Below are positions 52,915 to 64,000 of a stretch of DNA of 64,000 bases, in pieces (positions within the stretch are counted from its first letter, which is position 1; every line of letters starts with the position of its first letter). A program made the position numbers and the translations under genes. Below the pieces are notes generated by a model. It was not told the DNA's origin, searched no databases, and saw nothing but the letters and a program-made list of their open reading frames with translations. Source of the DNA: Epiperipatus broadwayi (lineage: Eukaryota > Onychophora > Udeonychophora > Euonychophora > Peripatidae); the NCBI GenBank assembly GCA_028023455.1, contig JAQFVV010000001.1:21771401-21835400 (forward strand). The letters are read 5' to 3'.

Positions 52915-55587
52915 TGAAACAGTAAGGTCTGCTTTGCAGATCTTCATTTCACCTTTTCTCACCTACTTCTTATCCTCATACCTTAGTTTAAACCCCAATC
53001 TATCGTAGTGTGTCTGCAATACACTTATATACCAAAAATCCCACCTAATTTTAAACCACGAGCACAATGCTCATATTATATATATAACTTATTCCCAAAT
53101 AAAATAAAATATTATGAATTATGTATTTGTTCACATAATTTACATTTATTAAAAAGTAAGTTATATAAGTCGTAATTGCGCACACACTATGATATCCATT
53201 TTAAAACATATCAAAATTATAAATTGTTAGTTATTTTGTTTGGATCTATTTACAAATATATTACCGTCGTAATATATTTTGATTTAAAATAAAATTCATT
53301 TAGTAAATATTTGTTTAGTAGATAGATTCAAATATTACAATTTAAAATAAAATAATTTTCGTTTTATTTAATAAAAATCATCCCAAATATTTCTGTTAAA
53401 AGAAATGAGGGACAATAGTTTATTTATATAAGTTTATCTAAAAACAGCAACTGTCCACTTAAGTTTTCTTTAATTAGTAGCAGTAATTTTAATTAAATCT
53501 AGTTTGTAATTTGAAGTTAACAAAAGAAATTAATTAATGTTGAATTCCTTTAGACATTCAGATAGATTTAATTACAGCAGATAAGTCCAATAATTTTGTA
53601 TGCTCCAGGGCAAGTCTATTGTTAAATTTTACTATAAAAAGGATGGTTTTTTTTTTGTTCTCCATTCTAAGCTTTTAAAGAATTCTGAGTTGTCCAGAGG
53701 TTTCTGAGTTGTTCTAAGATTCTAATAATTTGCTAACCTTGACATGTCTGAGTAGAGGTGTTAAGATGGCTATGTCCCCTCAGAACACCCAGTCGCTGCT
53801 CCATACCATCAGACGTTATCACACAGACAACAGAACTGCTGCTGCCGCTGCCAAAATATGAACATTCCAGATTTTGCTGCTGAATTATAAAACCTGCCAA
53901 ACATCTACCTGCAAATGCATTTCCAGAGGTAACCCAAGAGCTCTTGTGATTCCTAACTAACATGCTATAGCTATTTAACATTGTTTTTTTATATTTCACA
54001 ACTTCATTATGTATTTCTTTCATGTATTTAAATATACTCAACATTTTGCTCTCTATCCTTGGGTTAATATTTTCTATTTATAAAGCTTTCTTTTATTTTA
54101 TTATGATAATGTGTCAGAATCGTCTTTGACCGAGTGAACTATTCCCTCTATTGAAAGTAAGATGCCGCTATTAAGGCATATTTTAAATTTATAATTTTCC
54201 AATTTTATTATCTTGCAAATCACTCGTTCGAGGGCGATTCTTTTCTTTAATGTAATATAATCACATAGTTTAAAATCTACATGCTATTGATTTTAATCTA
54301 ATATAAGAGTATGTGTGAAGTCAATGATTTAAATGTGTCCCCAAATGCATGATTGTGTATATAAATCTATACTTACTTTTCAAACCCGCAAGCATGCATT
54401 TTCCTATTTTAATTACCGTGTTCTACTTTCATTATAAAGTTCATCATTAATGTTGAGAATGTGCGAACCCTCTTAAATGAATTTCGGGGAATTTGATTGG
54501 GCATTTCTCTTAATCCGAGTAAAACCCATTTAGTATGTTTTTATATACACTAGTCTCATATTGCTGGTACATGAATTGGTTGTTGAGACCACTTTGTTTT
54601 ATTTTTCCAAGGATTCTTTACACGGCTAAGGCCGTTCTCTCCACGCTTGCAGTTTCCAGGCAGAGGGAGTCCCAAATGACACCCCTGGGAATTAAACGCA
54701 ATTGTTACACAGTCGCTAAGTTTCGGCTGTTCGTCAAAATACTTTCCTATGGGTTAGCGGTGAGATGCCCTCCGTAATTATTCCGGATCTTCAATATTGT
54801 TTTATTTTATATTTATTTTACAAAGCATCTGTGACTTAAATGAGTCACACCCTCCAACTTTATAAATTCACTATCAGCAATACTGACCTCCCAATACAAA
54901 TCTATTATTATTATTCTCAAATAAATGCTTTGATCCCATTCCCATGTTTGCTTAGTAAGCTTTAGTCCGTACTATTCTCGAAATCAATAAATATTTTAGA
55001 ACATTTAATTTCAAATATTGTCTTAAACTTGTCTATTTACTCAAAGCACCTCACACATGTTCCTATCTTGTCAAGCACATTATCGTAACGCTATTAGCCC
55101 AAGGAATAGAATATATCACTCTGTTTTAAAACCTTTTGTCATTACTGAAATATAAATGCCAACAATTATTTAATATGTGACCCTGTCTCATATAAGCAGA
55201 CAGTGGCGTTATATATATATTTATATAAATAAATTGTGTGAAATTATTTAAAACTAAATTTTATCTCTTATTTTATTTGATTCCTATCACTGTCTCAGTC
55301 TATATATATATTTTCCGCATTTCTTTTATAAATCCATAGACGTTAATTAGCCACCCAAACTTCTTTTAGTATAGAGTCTTTTGTTTCTCCCTGACCACCA
55401 GGCACCAGTCAAAGGTTATACTAGTAGTGGCACCAGAGGCGTTATCATGTAGATGGCACTGTGAAATTTGGACTTTAGATTCGAACTTAGTATCTCTAGA
55501 AGGCAACCCCTCCTAGAATGTTCAGTTTCGTGTCTGGGGTTTGAATTCTGCAGTGTGTTAGCGAGATAGACGATTCTGATCGTTACA
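52915..55587 (+). repeat. Right long terminal repeat
   Basis: 2.67 kb, near-identical to 47771-50435; starts TGAAACAGTAAGGTCTGC and ends GACGATTCTGATCGTTACA. Equivalent small frames at 53733-54044 (-) and 54535-54777 (+). Followed directly by ATAC (55588-55591). Confidence 0.88.
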
Positions 55588-55591
55588 ATAC
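55588..55591. repeat. Candidate target duplication ATAC, right
   Basis: Matches 47767-47770; four bases fit a Ty3/gypsy-like integrase, although chance identity of four A/T-rich bases is not negligible. Confidence 0.65.
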
Positions 55592-56820
55592 CATATAATA
55601 AAAACTGAATAATATGAATAAACTTCCATGAACTACTACTAAAATTTAAGTCATTGCCACAAGCTTTTTTCATTAACTGAGTCATATGACTATGTTAAAA
55701 TAATACAAACAGTACATAAATCTATCATGGCTACAGTGCTTCTTGGTTGTTTAAAACCTTAGACTAGAAGCAATCTTTTGAGTAAAATCCTTGGAAAATA
55801 ATTTTACATTAAAGGATAACGATAATCATCTATGATAATTGTTGCAGCTTTTTCTACCTTTTTTTTTTTTGCATTTTTATAAATTGAAACAACAGAAATA
55901 TCTTTAAAATCAAATGGCACAACTTTCAGAATTCATATATATATATTCCACCTTTATTGTTAAAAGCAGATTGCCTTGACAACAGTTTGAAATTATTGAT
56001 AGTTATTGATATTGGAATTGTCTAAGTGTTGACTGGCTTTTAATGATATATATATGTAAGTTAGATTTTTTTTTTTTTTTGTCTTAGTTTTATGTAAAAG
56101 GGAAAAAAGAAACTCAAATTAAATCTTGTTTTATAATTAACTGGATTTTAATTTATATTTATAAATTAAGTTTAGTGAATAAATTGCTTGTTTTCAGATA
56201 GAAAATGTAACTTCTTTACTTCGTTAATAAAAAAAGGTTTTTAAAATTTATTAATTAAATTTTTAAAATAATAAATTAAATTATTTTAGACAATTTATTT
56301 TTAATTTTATAAAAATTATATTTTTTTAATTAAATAAATTTGCTTTTAATTAATATTTTTATTTATTAACATGCACAACAAATATTAATCTGTCAAATTA
56401 CATAAACCTAAATGATCTTTAATATACACAAAAATGATAGATAAATAAATAAATAGATAACTAGAAGGGGTGTTAAAACTTTATTATTTTGTTATATATA
56501 TCAAATGTTAAAATGAAAAGTCAAACTTCCATACTATCACTGTTCTAAATCAAGCAATGCACTATTATATGTGATTTATATCCTATTATTATTACAATTT
56601 GTCTTCATGTGAGATTATGCACATAATTCTAATTATAAACTCTTTAAAACCAACAAAGTAGCTTTCCATCAAATAATTTAACATGTGTGTGTATATGGTT
56701 TTTAAAAATCTGGTCTTACTTAGCATAAAATCACCATTTCATTCACCTCTAAAATGATAATCTGATGTCTGTCTGGATGTATAAGATAATTCTTGTTGTG
56801 TTCAAACCCAGGTGTGAAAT
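55592..56820. other. A/T-rich spacer, no gene seen
   Basis: T runs near 55858-55871 and 56069-56081 and short TA tracts; no conserved frame. Confidence 0.65.
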
Positions 56821-57699
56821 TGTAATCTACAAGTACAAACTCCAAAATAAGATTAAACATTTTATTAATATTCTATGCATAATATTTATGGTTACAATAG
56901 TCATTCATAGTTGTAATAGTTATATGAAAACATTAGTTAGTTGATCTGTTCTTGAGTTGCTGCTTCCAGATCTTTAGTCTCACACAACAATGAATGTCAA
57001 GATTCATTGTCCATTCTAGTCTGGATGCAATTAAATGTCTGTCACATTTTATTTTCTCAGATGGCTGTTGATCCTTGATATTTCATGGTAAACTCTCAAC
57101 TGTTTTATCTATTGCTGATAATTTTTAAAGTCAAAACATTAAAAGCGCATAAACTATTATTGGCTGAGTATGTGTGTGTTTACCTTGTGTATATGCTGCT
57201 CTGTATTCTGTATTCATTTACTTCAATATAAACCCAATTAATCTGTTCTGGAGTTCTGCCTTGATACTACTTGTGACTCAACCTCTTTCTTTTGCTATTT
57301 TACATTATTTTAGACATTCCTGTGACACATTGAAGACTTATTTGAATTGTACCTTGAAGACTTCTGGCAATGACAGTTTAGTTATTTCACATCCACATTT
57401 GCTTCTGCACAATTTTTTCTTATAATATTCTGTCCTTGCCATAATTAGCTTCCATATACTCCTTGATACTTGTAGTTATGATATATCACTTGGATAAAAT
57501 ATGAAAGAGAATGGAAATGAACTAGGTTTGTTTTTATACTGGAGCTCAACATCCATCATTCAGCAAACTCACATTTTCAATTTCCTTTTCTATTGTTGTA
57601 AGTGCCTATTGTTGCATGAGTTAACAGTTGTTGTTGATGTTACTTAATTAAATTATGTAATAAAATTATGTAGTAAAATTCTATTCTCATTTTCCAACA
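56821..57699 (-). repeat. Possible decayed solo LTR
   Basis: On the minus strand the segment could run from TGTTGGAAAATG to GTAGATTACA. The sequence after that end (TTTCACACCTGGGTTTGAAC) and the TGTAATCTAC end itself resemble the end of the gypsy-like element near 62642. There is no matching target duplication. The 83-aa plus frame at 57174-57425 has no recognised motif. Confidence 0.25.
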
Positions 57700-57836
57700 C
57701 TTGGTTGCTTAGATATTGACTTGGTTTCAAATCATCACCACATCTACCAAGTTACTGTCTTATATTGTGATGGTTACTGTCTTATATTGTGATGTTTACA
57801 CAATGACAGACAAGTCATTATTGGTATATATATATA

Positions 57837-60800
57837 TTGTGCCCTTATCTATAGGTCATAATAAGGTAGAATGGTCAATTGCTAAAAAAATTTAAATTTT
57901 AAAATACGTTTGTGTAATATATTGATAATTGTATGATCGATTAGATTTTATAGTACAATTTAAGGCTGAAAATTACTTGGTATATAAAAGTGTAATGGAT
58001 TATTTTAAAAAAAAAAAAACAGTTAAATAAAGCTTAATTATATCCTTGCTTATGGTTGTAAAAGCTGGCCATTTAAAATAATACAGCTATAAATAGTTAA
58101 AAGTATATTAACAATCCAATTGTAATGTTTTAAAACTAATAAATTAAATAAACGCTATATGTAATATTATAATTATAATTAATATTCAAATTTAATCTAA
58201 TATATTTTAAGATAAACTTTGGGATGGTGAGAATTATATTTAGTTCTACATTTTTAAATTATTTTCCAAATTTTTATAAAATATATCAGTTTTGGTAATT
58301 TAGACCGAGACGTAAATTAAAAAAAAAATCATCTGATAAAGTTAGTAATCATGTGACTGTATATTATATACCTTCACACACACGCTTGTTAGAATATAAT
58401 AATAAAGTTTGTGAATTATAAAACTAAATGTAATTGCTATCTATCGTTAAAGTAAAAGTTGAAATATTAAATGTTATTTTAATAATTGTTTTAAAGTTTA
58501 AATGATTTTGATAAAACTATAATTGAGTTTAAAAATACTATTCTAAGTAATATTTTAAAACATGACATCATAAATTCTTTATTTTAAAAAGTTTAATCTA
58601 TTATAAAACTAAAAATGTGTAAATTTGTTCGCGCTAAAAAAAAAGTCATTAACCAATCAACGGAGGTATTTTAGCAGACGAAAAATAGGAATTAGACGGA
58701 GCAGGAGAAGGAATGTGTAAGTAAAGGAAGGAGGAACATATTTTTTAGATGTATAAGATTGTAAGCTAGAAAAGTGTTATAATTTTTAAAAATTTTGTAT
58801 TTATTTTAAAGGTTTTGTTTTAAAATATAATATTTTGAACTGCCTTTAAATGGAAGGCTAATTTAAAAGATTTCTTACCAGGATTTTTATTCAAGTTTAG
58901 CCGAAACCTTGCAGTAAAATGGAAATACTACAGAAAAAAGTACCTAAAAGTATTGATAAAGTAAAAATAATTGTAAAGTGCCTTGAATACAGTTTATTTG
59001 TGATCAACCAGAAAATCATTAGAACTCAGATGAAAATAATTTGGACATTATACAGAAAACTTAAAAGAAAAGATATTTGCCATCAGGAAAAATTATGACG
59101 CACAATTTTAAAAGGCTACTCCGAAGTTTTTTTTTTTGTTCTTCTCTATAGAAAAATTAAGATGCATATATTATAAAGAAAAAATTATGTAAAAGTTATA
59201 ATGGAGAAAGAATGTTTATCTTTTTAAAGGAAACATTACAAAGTATATAGTACCAGAATTTTAAAAGAAGGAAAAAAGTTACAGAATAATAATATGAAAG
59301 AGCTATGGTGTTTTTATGGAAAAGGAACCGAAAAACTTTCTCTAAGAAGAATTAAAAATATTATAAAGTGTTCATTAGAGAAATGCTTAATAAAAATAAA
59401 GATTTGGAAAATATAAATCTAATTTACTTAATGAAATGAATCCATGGAAACAGAAAAGTTTTATTGAATATTTAAACCAAAGTACTGAGAAGATGCATCG
59501 TAAAAGTCGTGCGGGAGAAAATATTAGCAAGAAATATTAGAAGAGAATATTTAGAAGTTTTCTTTACGGGATTAACTAATATCATAATTAATAATTGTAT
59601 TAAATATTATAAAAACCAAGGATTATCATTCATGAATATTTATTGAACGAAGTAATATTTGTTTTACCTTAAAATTGAACAAGCAGGGAGAGGAACATTA
59701 AGTGAATGGAAAAGAAATGATAAACAATTTTTTTGGCTTTAGTATGAATGGTTTTCAGGAAAATTTGATGAAGGAGTACAGTAAATATAGTTTGAATATT
59801 TTTACTAATTTATTTTAAAATATAAAATGTTATGTGAGATTAGGGAAAACATAAAACATAAATTTAGTAATATTAAAATTTAAATATAATAACTTGATAA
59901 AATTATAGAAATAGTGTTTAAAATAAAGTGTATGGATGTGAATCTTATATCTACAAGGATCAAATGGATGGTGAAGCCTACGGAACGTGATCAAGGAGAT
60001 AAAGGTCGTTTGGTAATTTTAATAGTTATTTATAATGCATAATGTATTTTTTTTAGATCATCTATTGACCTAAGAATGAAGTGTGAAAGTCTTAATTATA
60101 TGTACACATTTTATGCAACATTTTAACATATAATGAGATAGGAGTAATTCGGAATATGCATGCAACAATTTATTTAAAGTATATTAATAACATAATTTAA
60201 CAGAACAATTTTGTGATTCTTTTGAACTTTCATGTGATAAAGTATTCAGATATTTAAATAGTTTGTATATGATTAAATATACGGAGGAAAGTAGTAAAAA
60301 TATTTTCTTATAGAACAGTGGAATACTTTTAAAATATCAATGAATTTTATTATTGTTAGTAATGCAGATATGTATTTGTCGATGTACAGTATAGAAAAAA
60401 AAATCTTGAGAAATAAGATCGGATAGTGACTTGGAAGTACTAGTGGAGAGGAAACCAAGATGATGTGTTTTTTTTTAAGAAATAGGAAAATATAAGGGAT
60501 TTGGATCATATTTAGTTTTTGTGTGATTTAGTATAGTTAACTGAGTCCTATGACTGAACACATATGTTTTGGACAGTGTTTTTGCATATCTTTAAACTTT
60601 TGATGTTAGAGTAAAGCTGAAGAAATAGCTTTAGCATCGTTCCTATGATAGAGGTTGGTAGACAGGTAAAGGTCACTCCTCTATAGTGTCTTTTAATTCA
60701 CTGTGCCATGATTGTCAAGGTATATGATGAGTAATATTCTAGTTGTATTTTGATCCTATGCATCTATCTTCGCTATCCTTATTTCGTGAATCTGCATCGG

Positions 60801-62480
60801 TCAGAAAGATATTTTCAAAGAAATAATGAATAAAATAGAACTGAAGATATGTTATCGTTTATGTAAGAATAGTTTATTTACTTGAATGTATAGAATTGTG
60901 TAACTTTAAAATTGAAAGTCCAAAATTTCATAAAGAGAGAAAGAATCATATAATACATTGTAAAATTAATTCAGAAATGAATATAAGATTTTAAAAATAA
61001 ATCTAAACCAAGTATTTTAAAAGTGATAATAAAATTTGAATTTTTTAAATATTAATATTGGAGAGAATGAGTATTGCATATTTATCAAGAGAAAATTCAA
61101 TAAGGTATAATAAACATATACTTGTGCATGGTATATTAATAGTTATAATTATATCATCCAAAGTAAGGCTTGAATGAGAATATTAGGATTAATAAACATC
61201 GGATAATGAATAATAAAACCTAATACCAAATGTAGAATAGTGTTTTGACTTTGTAAGATTCCATACAACCAATATAAAACTAAAATTTATTATTTTATAG
61301 AATTTTATTACAAATGTAAATTTTGTAAAAATGTAATTTTAATAATATTAGGGATGAAAAGTGTTTGTGATAATCATATAAGAAATGCATTTTGTCATAA
61401 GCTAACCATAATAATAATAAAGTAATAATACTGTATTTTCTTAAGTGTTAAAAAAAAATAAGATTTAACTAGGAAAAGTAAATAATATTTTGATTTTATT
61501 TTATAAACTAATAAACTAAGTTGAGATATGAGAGTAAGGGATATCCAATGTATATAGTGTAAAAATATTGTTAATTTATTTATGTTGTTAATAAACTTTG
61601 TTTTAAATTTGTTTTAAAGTTTTGTGTCCGAGTTGTTAGTTCTCCACATGGATGCATGAAATCACGATACATTTATAATTGAAACAGACATATAGATTTT
61701 GCACAAAAGGTAAACATAAAAGTGTTATAAGAATTTTGAGAATTTATTGGTATGTTAAAATTAAAAGATCATAATTTTATATTATTTATTGGTCATAAGT
61801 CGGTTGCCACAATATTACATTAAATTATATACTAATGTTGCCACACGTATTCTGTTGTCAGATTATTAAAATACTACCGCGTACGTATTTATTTATTTCA
61901 TTTAGGAAGAAATAAGATTATATTATATTATTATTGTTATTATTATTTTATTATTATTAATTGCTGTGTAGTAGATTATGACATAAAATTCCCTTTTCAT
62001 ATTTTATTACCGTAATTTTAAATCAGTTAGAATACAATTTATGAACCTGAGATTTTTATTTATTTTACTTCATTTTATTTAATTGAGCTAGATTCTTGTT
62101 ATAAAGAAGATTAGGATATGATTATTATTTTAATCGTATTGAATAGAGCTCAGAAAGTCATAAGAATACTATGAGTTAGTTATTTGGTATAGTAAAAAGG
62201 GGGGATAGTGTTCTTATGCCATTGAGGTAGTATCGTGTGGATAATGGCTCAATGTAGTCTATCTCGTTCCCTGTATTGTCACTCCATGTCTCATGAAAAT
62301 AGTAAATATTTGTTAATTCATTTTAAAATTGAACCGTATTTGTATTTTAAAATTAGAGCTAGTAATCATTTTAATTAATGCTGAATATTTCATTTATTTA
62401 TTTGTTAACTGAGCTAGAACCCGTAATATTCGTAATAAACAATATATTTTGGGGTGAGAATGCACGGGGGGAGGTTAGAA
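57837..62480 (+). repeat. 4.5-kb unclassified interspersed repeat, copy B
   Basis: Collinear with 23305-27838 in the same orientation, with substantial divergence. It starts TTGTGCCCTTATCTATAGG after a TA tract and ends GGTTAGAA before another. Retained blocks include GACTTGGAAGTACTAGTGG (against the GACTTGGTAGTACGTGG of copy A), TGGACAGTGTTTTTGCAT, TTAATAAACTTTG...GTGTCCGAGTT and the hairpin with a G run. No conserved long frame. Being 34 kb apart and this diverged, the copies are independent insertions or very old duplicates. Confidence 0.7.
62157..62220 (+). other. Conserved stem with embedded G run, copy B
   Basis: AGTCATAAGAATACTAT pairs with ATAGTGTTCTTATG across a 30-base loop ending in GGGGGG. 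Compared with 27358-27432 one base in the right arm changed (A to G), turning an A-T pair into a position where a G-T wobble is possible. Confidence 0.5.
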
Positions 62481-62641
62481 TATATATATATATATGTGAA
62501 AAGTTTTTAAGATTAAGTTTTTATTTTCCATTAACAAGAAGAATTTACTTTATTTCAACTTACCTAACTTATTATATCAGTTTATTTTTTATGGGTTTAG
62601 TCTAATACTGTTTACACATAAGGGTGTGTTTGAACTAGATT

Positions 62642-63180
62642 GTAATCTACCCTTACAACTCCTCTAGCCTTACAGGGTTAAAATTTTATGTTACAAATAA
62701 AATTTAAACACTAAACTAGTGTGTATGGCTTGTTTTGTGTTGGATCACTAAAGTTCTTTACTTTTGCTTTCTCCTAATAAAAGAGGGTTATAAGATCTAT
62801 TTACTTTAGCTCCTGTTCTTGCAATTATACTTCCAACTCTTTACAATTTCTCACTTTATTTCTAGCTTTTGGTTATATGGTATATCAACTAGTGATATGT
62901 TCCTATATTATAGAAGACATGTAGTCAACTTGTTAGCCTTAATCCTGCTCTTTTTGAGGCTTAATAGATTTTTTATAGGCTAACTAAATACTGGGGTGTT
63001 CATTATTCTGAATCACTCCCATATTTCAGTTAACTCTAAGCATCCCAGCAATTGCTTATGTGATTACCTGGGCATACTTTCATCATAATTTAATGAACCC
63101 ATTTTTTATGTTATTCACATTCTTTTAACTTTAACCAAAATTCACATCTATCATTTAATTTACTTATCAATTCAGCATAT
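62642..63180 (-). repeat. Probable 3' LTR region of a second gypsy-like element
   Basis: Between the integrase C-terminus (stop near 63208 on the minus strand) and the string TGTAATCTACCC (62632-62643, which would be the ...GATTACA end). The upstream boundary is not clear, and no partner LTR is in the window. Confidence 0.35.
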
Positions 63181-63207
63181 TATCTCTGGAATCACTCTAA
63201 TTGATCA

Positions 63208-63430
63208 AGATATGGTTTTAGAATGTGGGCATTATAAGTCCCTTTAATTTCCCCTCCTATCTCTATCCAAAACACATTTTGAACTGACTGCTTCACAATT
63301 GTGAATGATCCCTCATATTGTTAATAAAAATTCTCATATTTATTTTTAGTGGGTTACTTACATGGGATGTTTGATAAATATTTTGTCATGTTTCTTTCTG
63401 TCAATTTTAGTACATTTACTCCTTTCATTT
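63208..63430 (-). pseudogene. Integrase C-terminus of a second gypsy-like element
   Basis: Minus-strand reading gives VLKLTERNMTKYL, then YEGSFTIVKQSVQNVFWIEI and GTYNAHILKPYLDQLE followed by a stop. YEG.F.IVK and HILKPY are typical of the GPY/F-like C-terminal module of Ty3/gypsy integrases, just before the 3' LTR. Several upstream stops show decay. Confidence 0.6.
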
Positions 63431-64000
63431 TAACTATGTTCAGCTGATATATTCCAATGGAAAAGCTAATTGAGTCTAGTATTCATTTTCAGACTACTGA
63501 CTTTCTATAGCTCTGCTTTTGTTAGCAATATGCTTTATACTCAGTTGGGTGGATAAAAGTTATGATTATTGTGCAATATTTAGGTATATCTATCTGTGTC
63601 CTACTTGCTTGTAAATATCCCTTTCAAGTGTCGCTAGTATCATCGATTGTATAATTATACATAATTTTTTCTTTTATAAAACATTGGATGTGGATCTATC
63701 TTATTTGGGTTTGATCCAGTTTTTATATCCCAGGTCAACATCATAGAGGTCCATCCTTACATTGGCTTCTTAAGCACCACCATGTCTATGCTTAATGAAG
63801 GTGCAAGGATCTTTATAAATATTGCACAACTTATGGAACTGAGGACCTTTCCCTTAGTTGGTAGTTTATTTGGATCATCTTCCCAATGATTTTCTATATT
63901 CTGATCATCTCCTTGATTATGGAGAAATTTCAAATACCCTAATATATTTTAAGAAGATCAAGTCCATTAACTTCATCCATGCCTTCAAAATTGGTCTTTC
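63431..64000 (-). other. Possible further pol or env remains, cut by the window edge
   Basis: On the minus strand short open pieces (for example FHKLCNIYKDPCTFIKHRHGG) have protein-like composition, but I cannot assign them to a domain. They probably belong to the same element as the integrase fragment. Confidence 0.3.

Larger units (their letters stand above)
47771..55587 (+). mobile_element. LTR-type element with 2.67-kb terminal repeats and no visible pol
   Basis: A 7.8-kb unit: two direct repeats of about 2.67 kb (47771-50435 and 52915-55587), near-identical by eye over long stretches, enclose 2.48 kb. Termini are TGAAAC...GTTACA, and the ends are flanked by ATAC on both sides. A purine-rich AAGGGAATG abuts the right repeat, suggesting plus-strand orientation. 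The interior encodes one coiled-coil ORF followed by a tandem-repeat coding region, and I see no protease, RT, RNase H or integrase motif. It therefore resembles large retrotransposon derivatives mobilised by another element. The high similarity of the repeats implies a recent insertion relative to everything else here. A segmental duplication is the alternative, but the terminal dinucleotides, ATAC repeat and a solo copy at 41181 argue against it. Confidence 0.82.

Overview
The window is a gene-poor, strongly A+T-rich stretch of a metazoan (probably invertebrate) nuclear genome, built almost entirely from mobile-element remains. The evidence for an animal is: two kinds of non-LTR retrotransposon (an RTE-like one and one with a YMDD reverse transcriptase and triplet-repeat tails), Ty3/gypsy-type LTR elements, many fold-back repeats, and one recognisable animal coding segment, the C-terminal part of a BTBD10/KCTD20-type protein. 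I cannot name the species. No intact cellular gene, rRNA, functional tRNA or CRISPR array is visible.

Layout. 1-6868: A/T-rich spacer with TA microsatellites, a 352-bp terminal-inverted-repeat element holding a tRNA-like A box (1163-1514) and a fold-back element (5322-5625). 6874-12337: a complete but decayed Ty3/gypsy element on the minus strand, with LTRs, a 5-bp target duplication, gag, protease, RT, RNase H and integrase remains. 14416-15315: a diverged tandem repeat and another fold-back. 15895-19250: two copies of the same decayed RTE endonuclease fragment flanking a 126-codon BTBD10/KCTD20-like segment with a 3' UTR-like tail. 20240-22113: a 5'-truncated LINE with a (TAG)n tail. 22549-22762: a perfect 50-bp-arm hairpin inside a 14-bp direct repeat. 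23305-27838: copy A of a 4.5-kb unclassified repeat. 28078-34152: a LINE 3' fragment, then a near full-length LINE with ORF1 and ORF2, both broken. 36529-37505, 38940-39990 and 40345-44277: large fold-backs, one with another fold-back nested in an arm and one split by a solo LTR (41181-44019). 47771-55587: an apparently young LTR-type element with exceptionally long 2.67-kb repeats, a 4-bp target duplication and an interior coding only a coiled-coil, repeat-bearing protein with no visible pol. 57837-62480: copy B of the 4.5-kb repeat. 62642-64000: the 3' end of a second gypsy-like element on the minus strand.

Most noteworthy: (1) the long-LTR element at 47771-55587, which looks non-autonomous; (2) CTGANGA - stem - (G/A)AAAC motifs resembling minimal hammerhead ribozymes of Penelope-like elements in four unrelated inverted-repeat elements; (3) the in-frame junction of an RTE fragment with BTBD10-like coding sequence; (4) the two 4.5-kb repeats, both bounded by TA tracts and sharing a stem with an embedded G run.

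All boundaries were read by eye; alignments and database searches were not possible.
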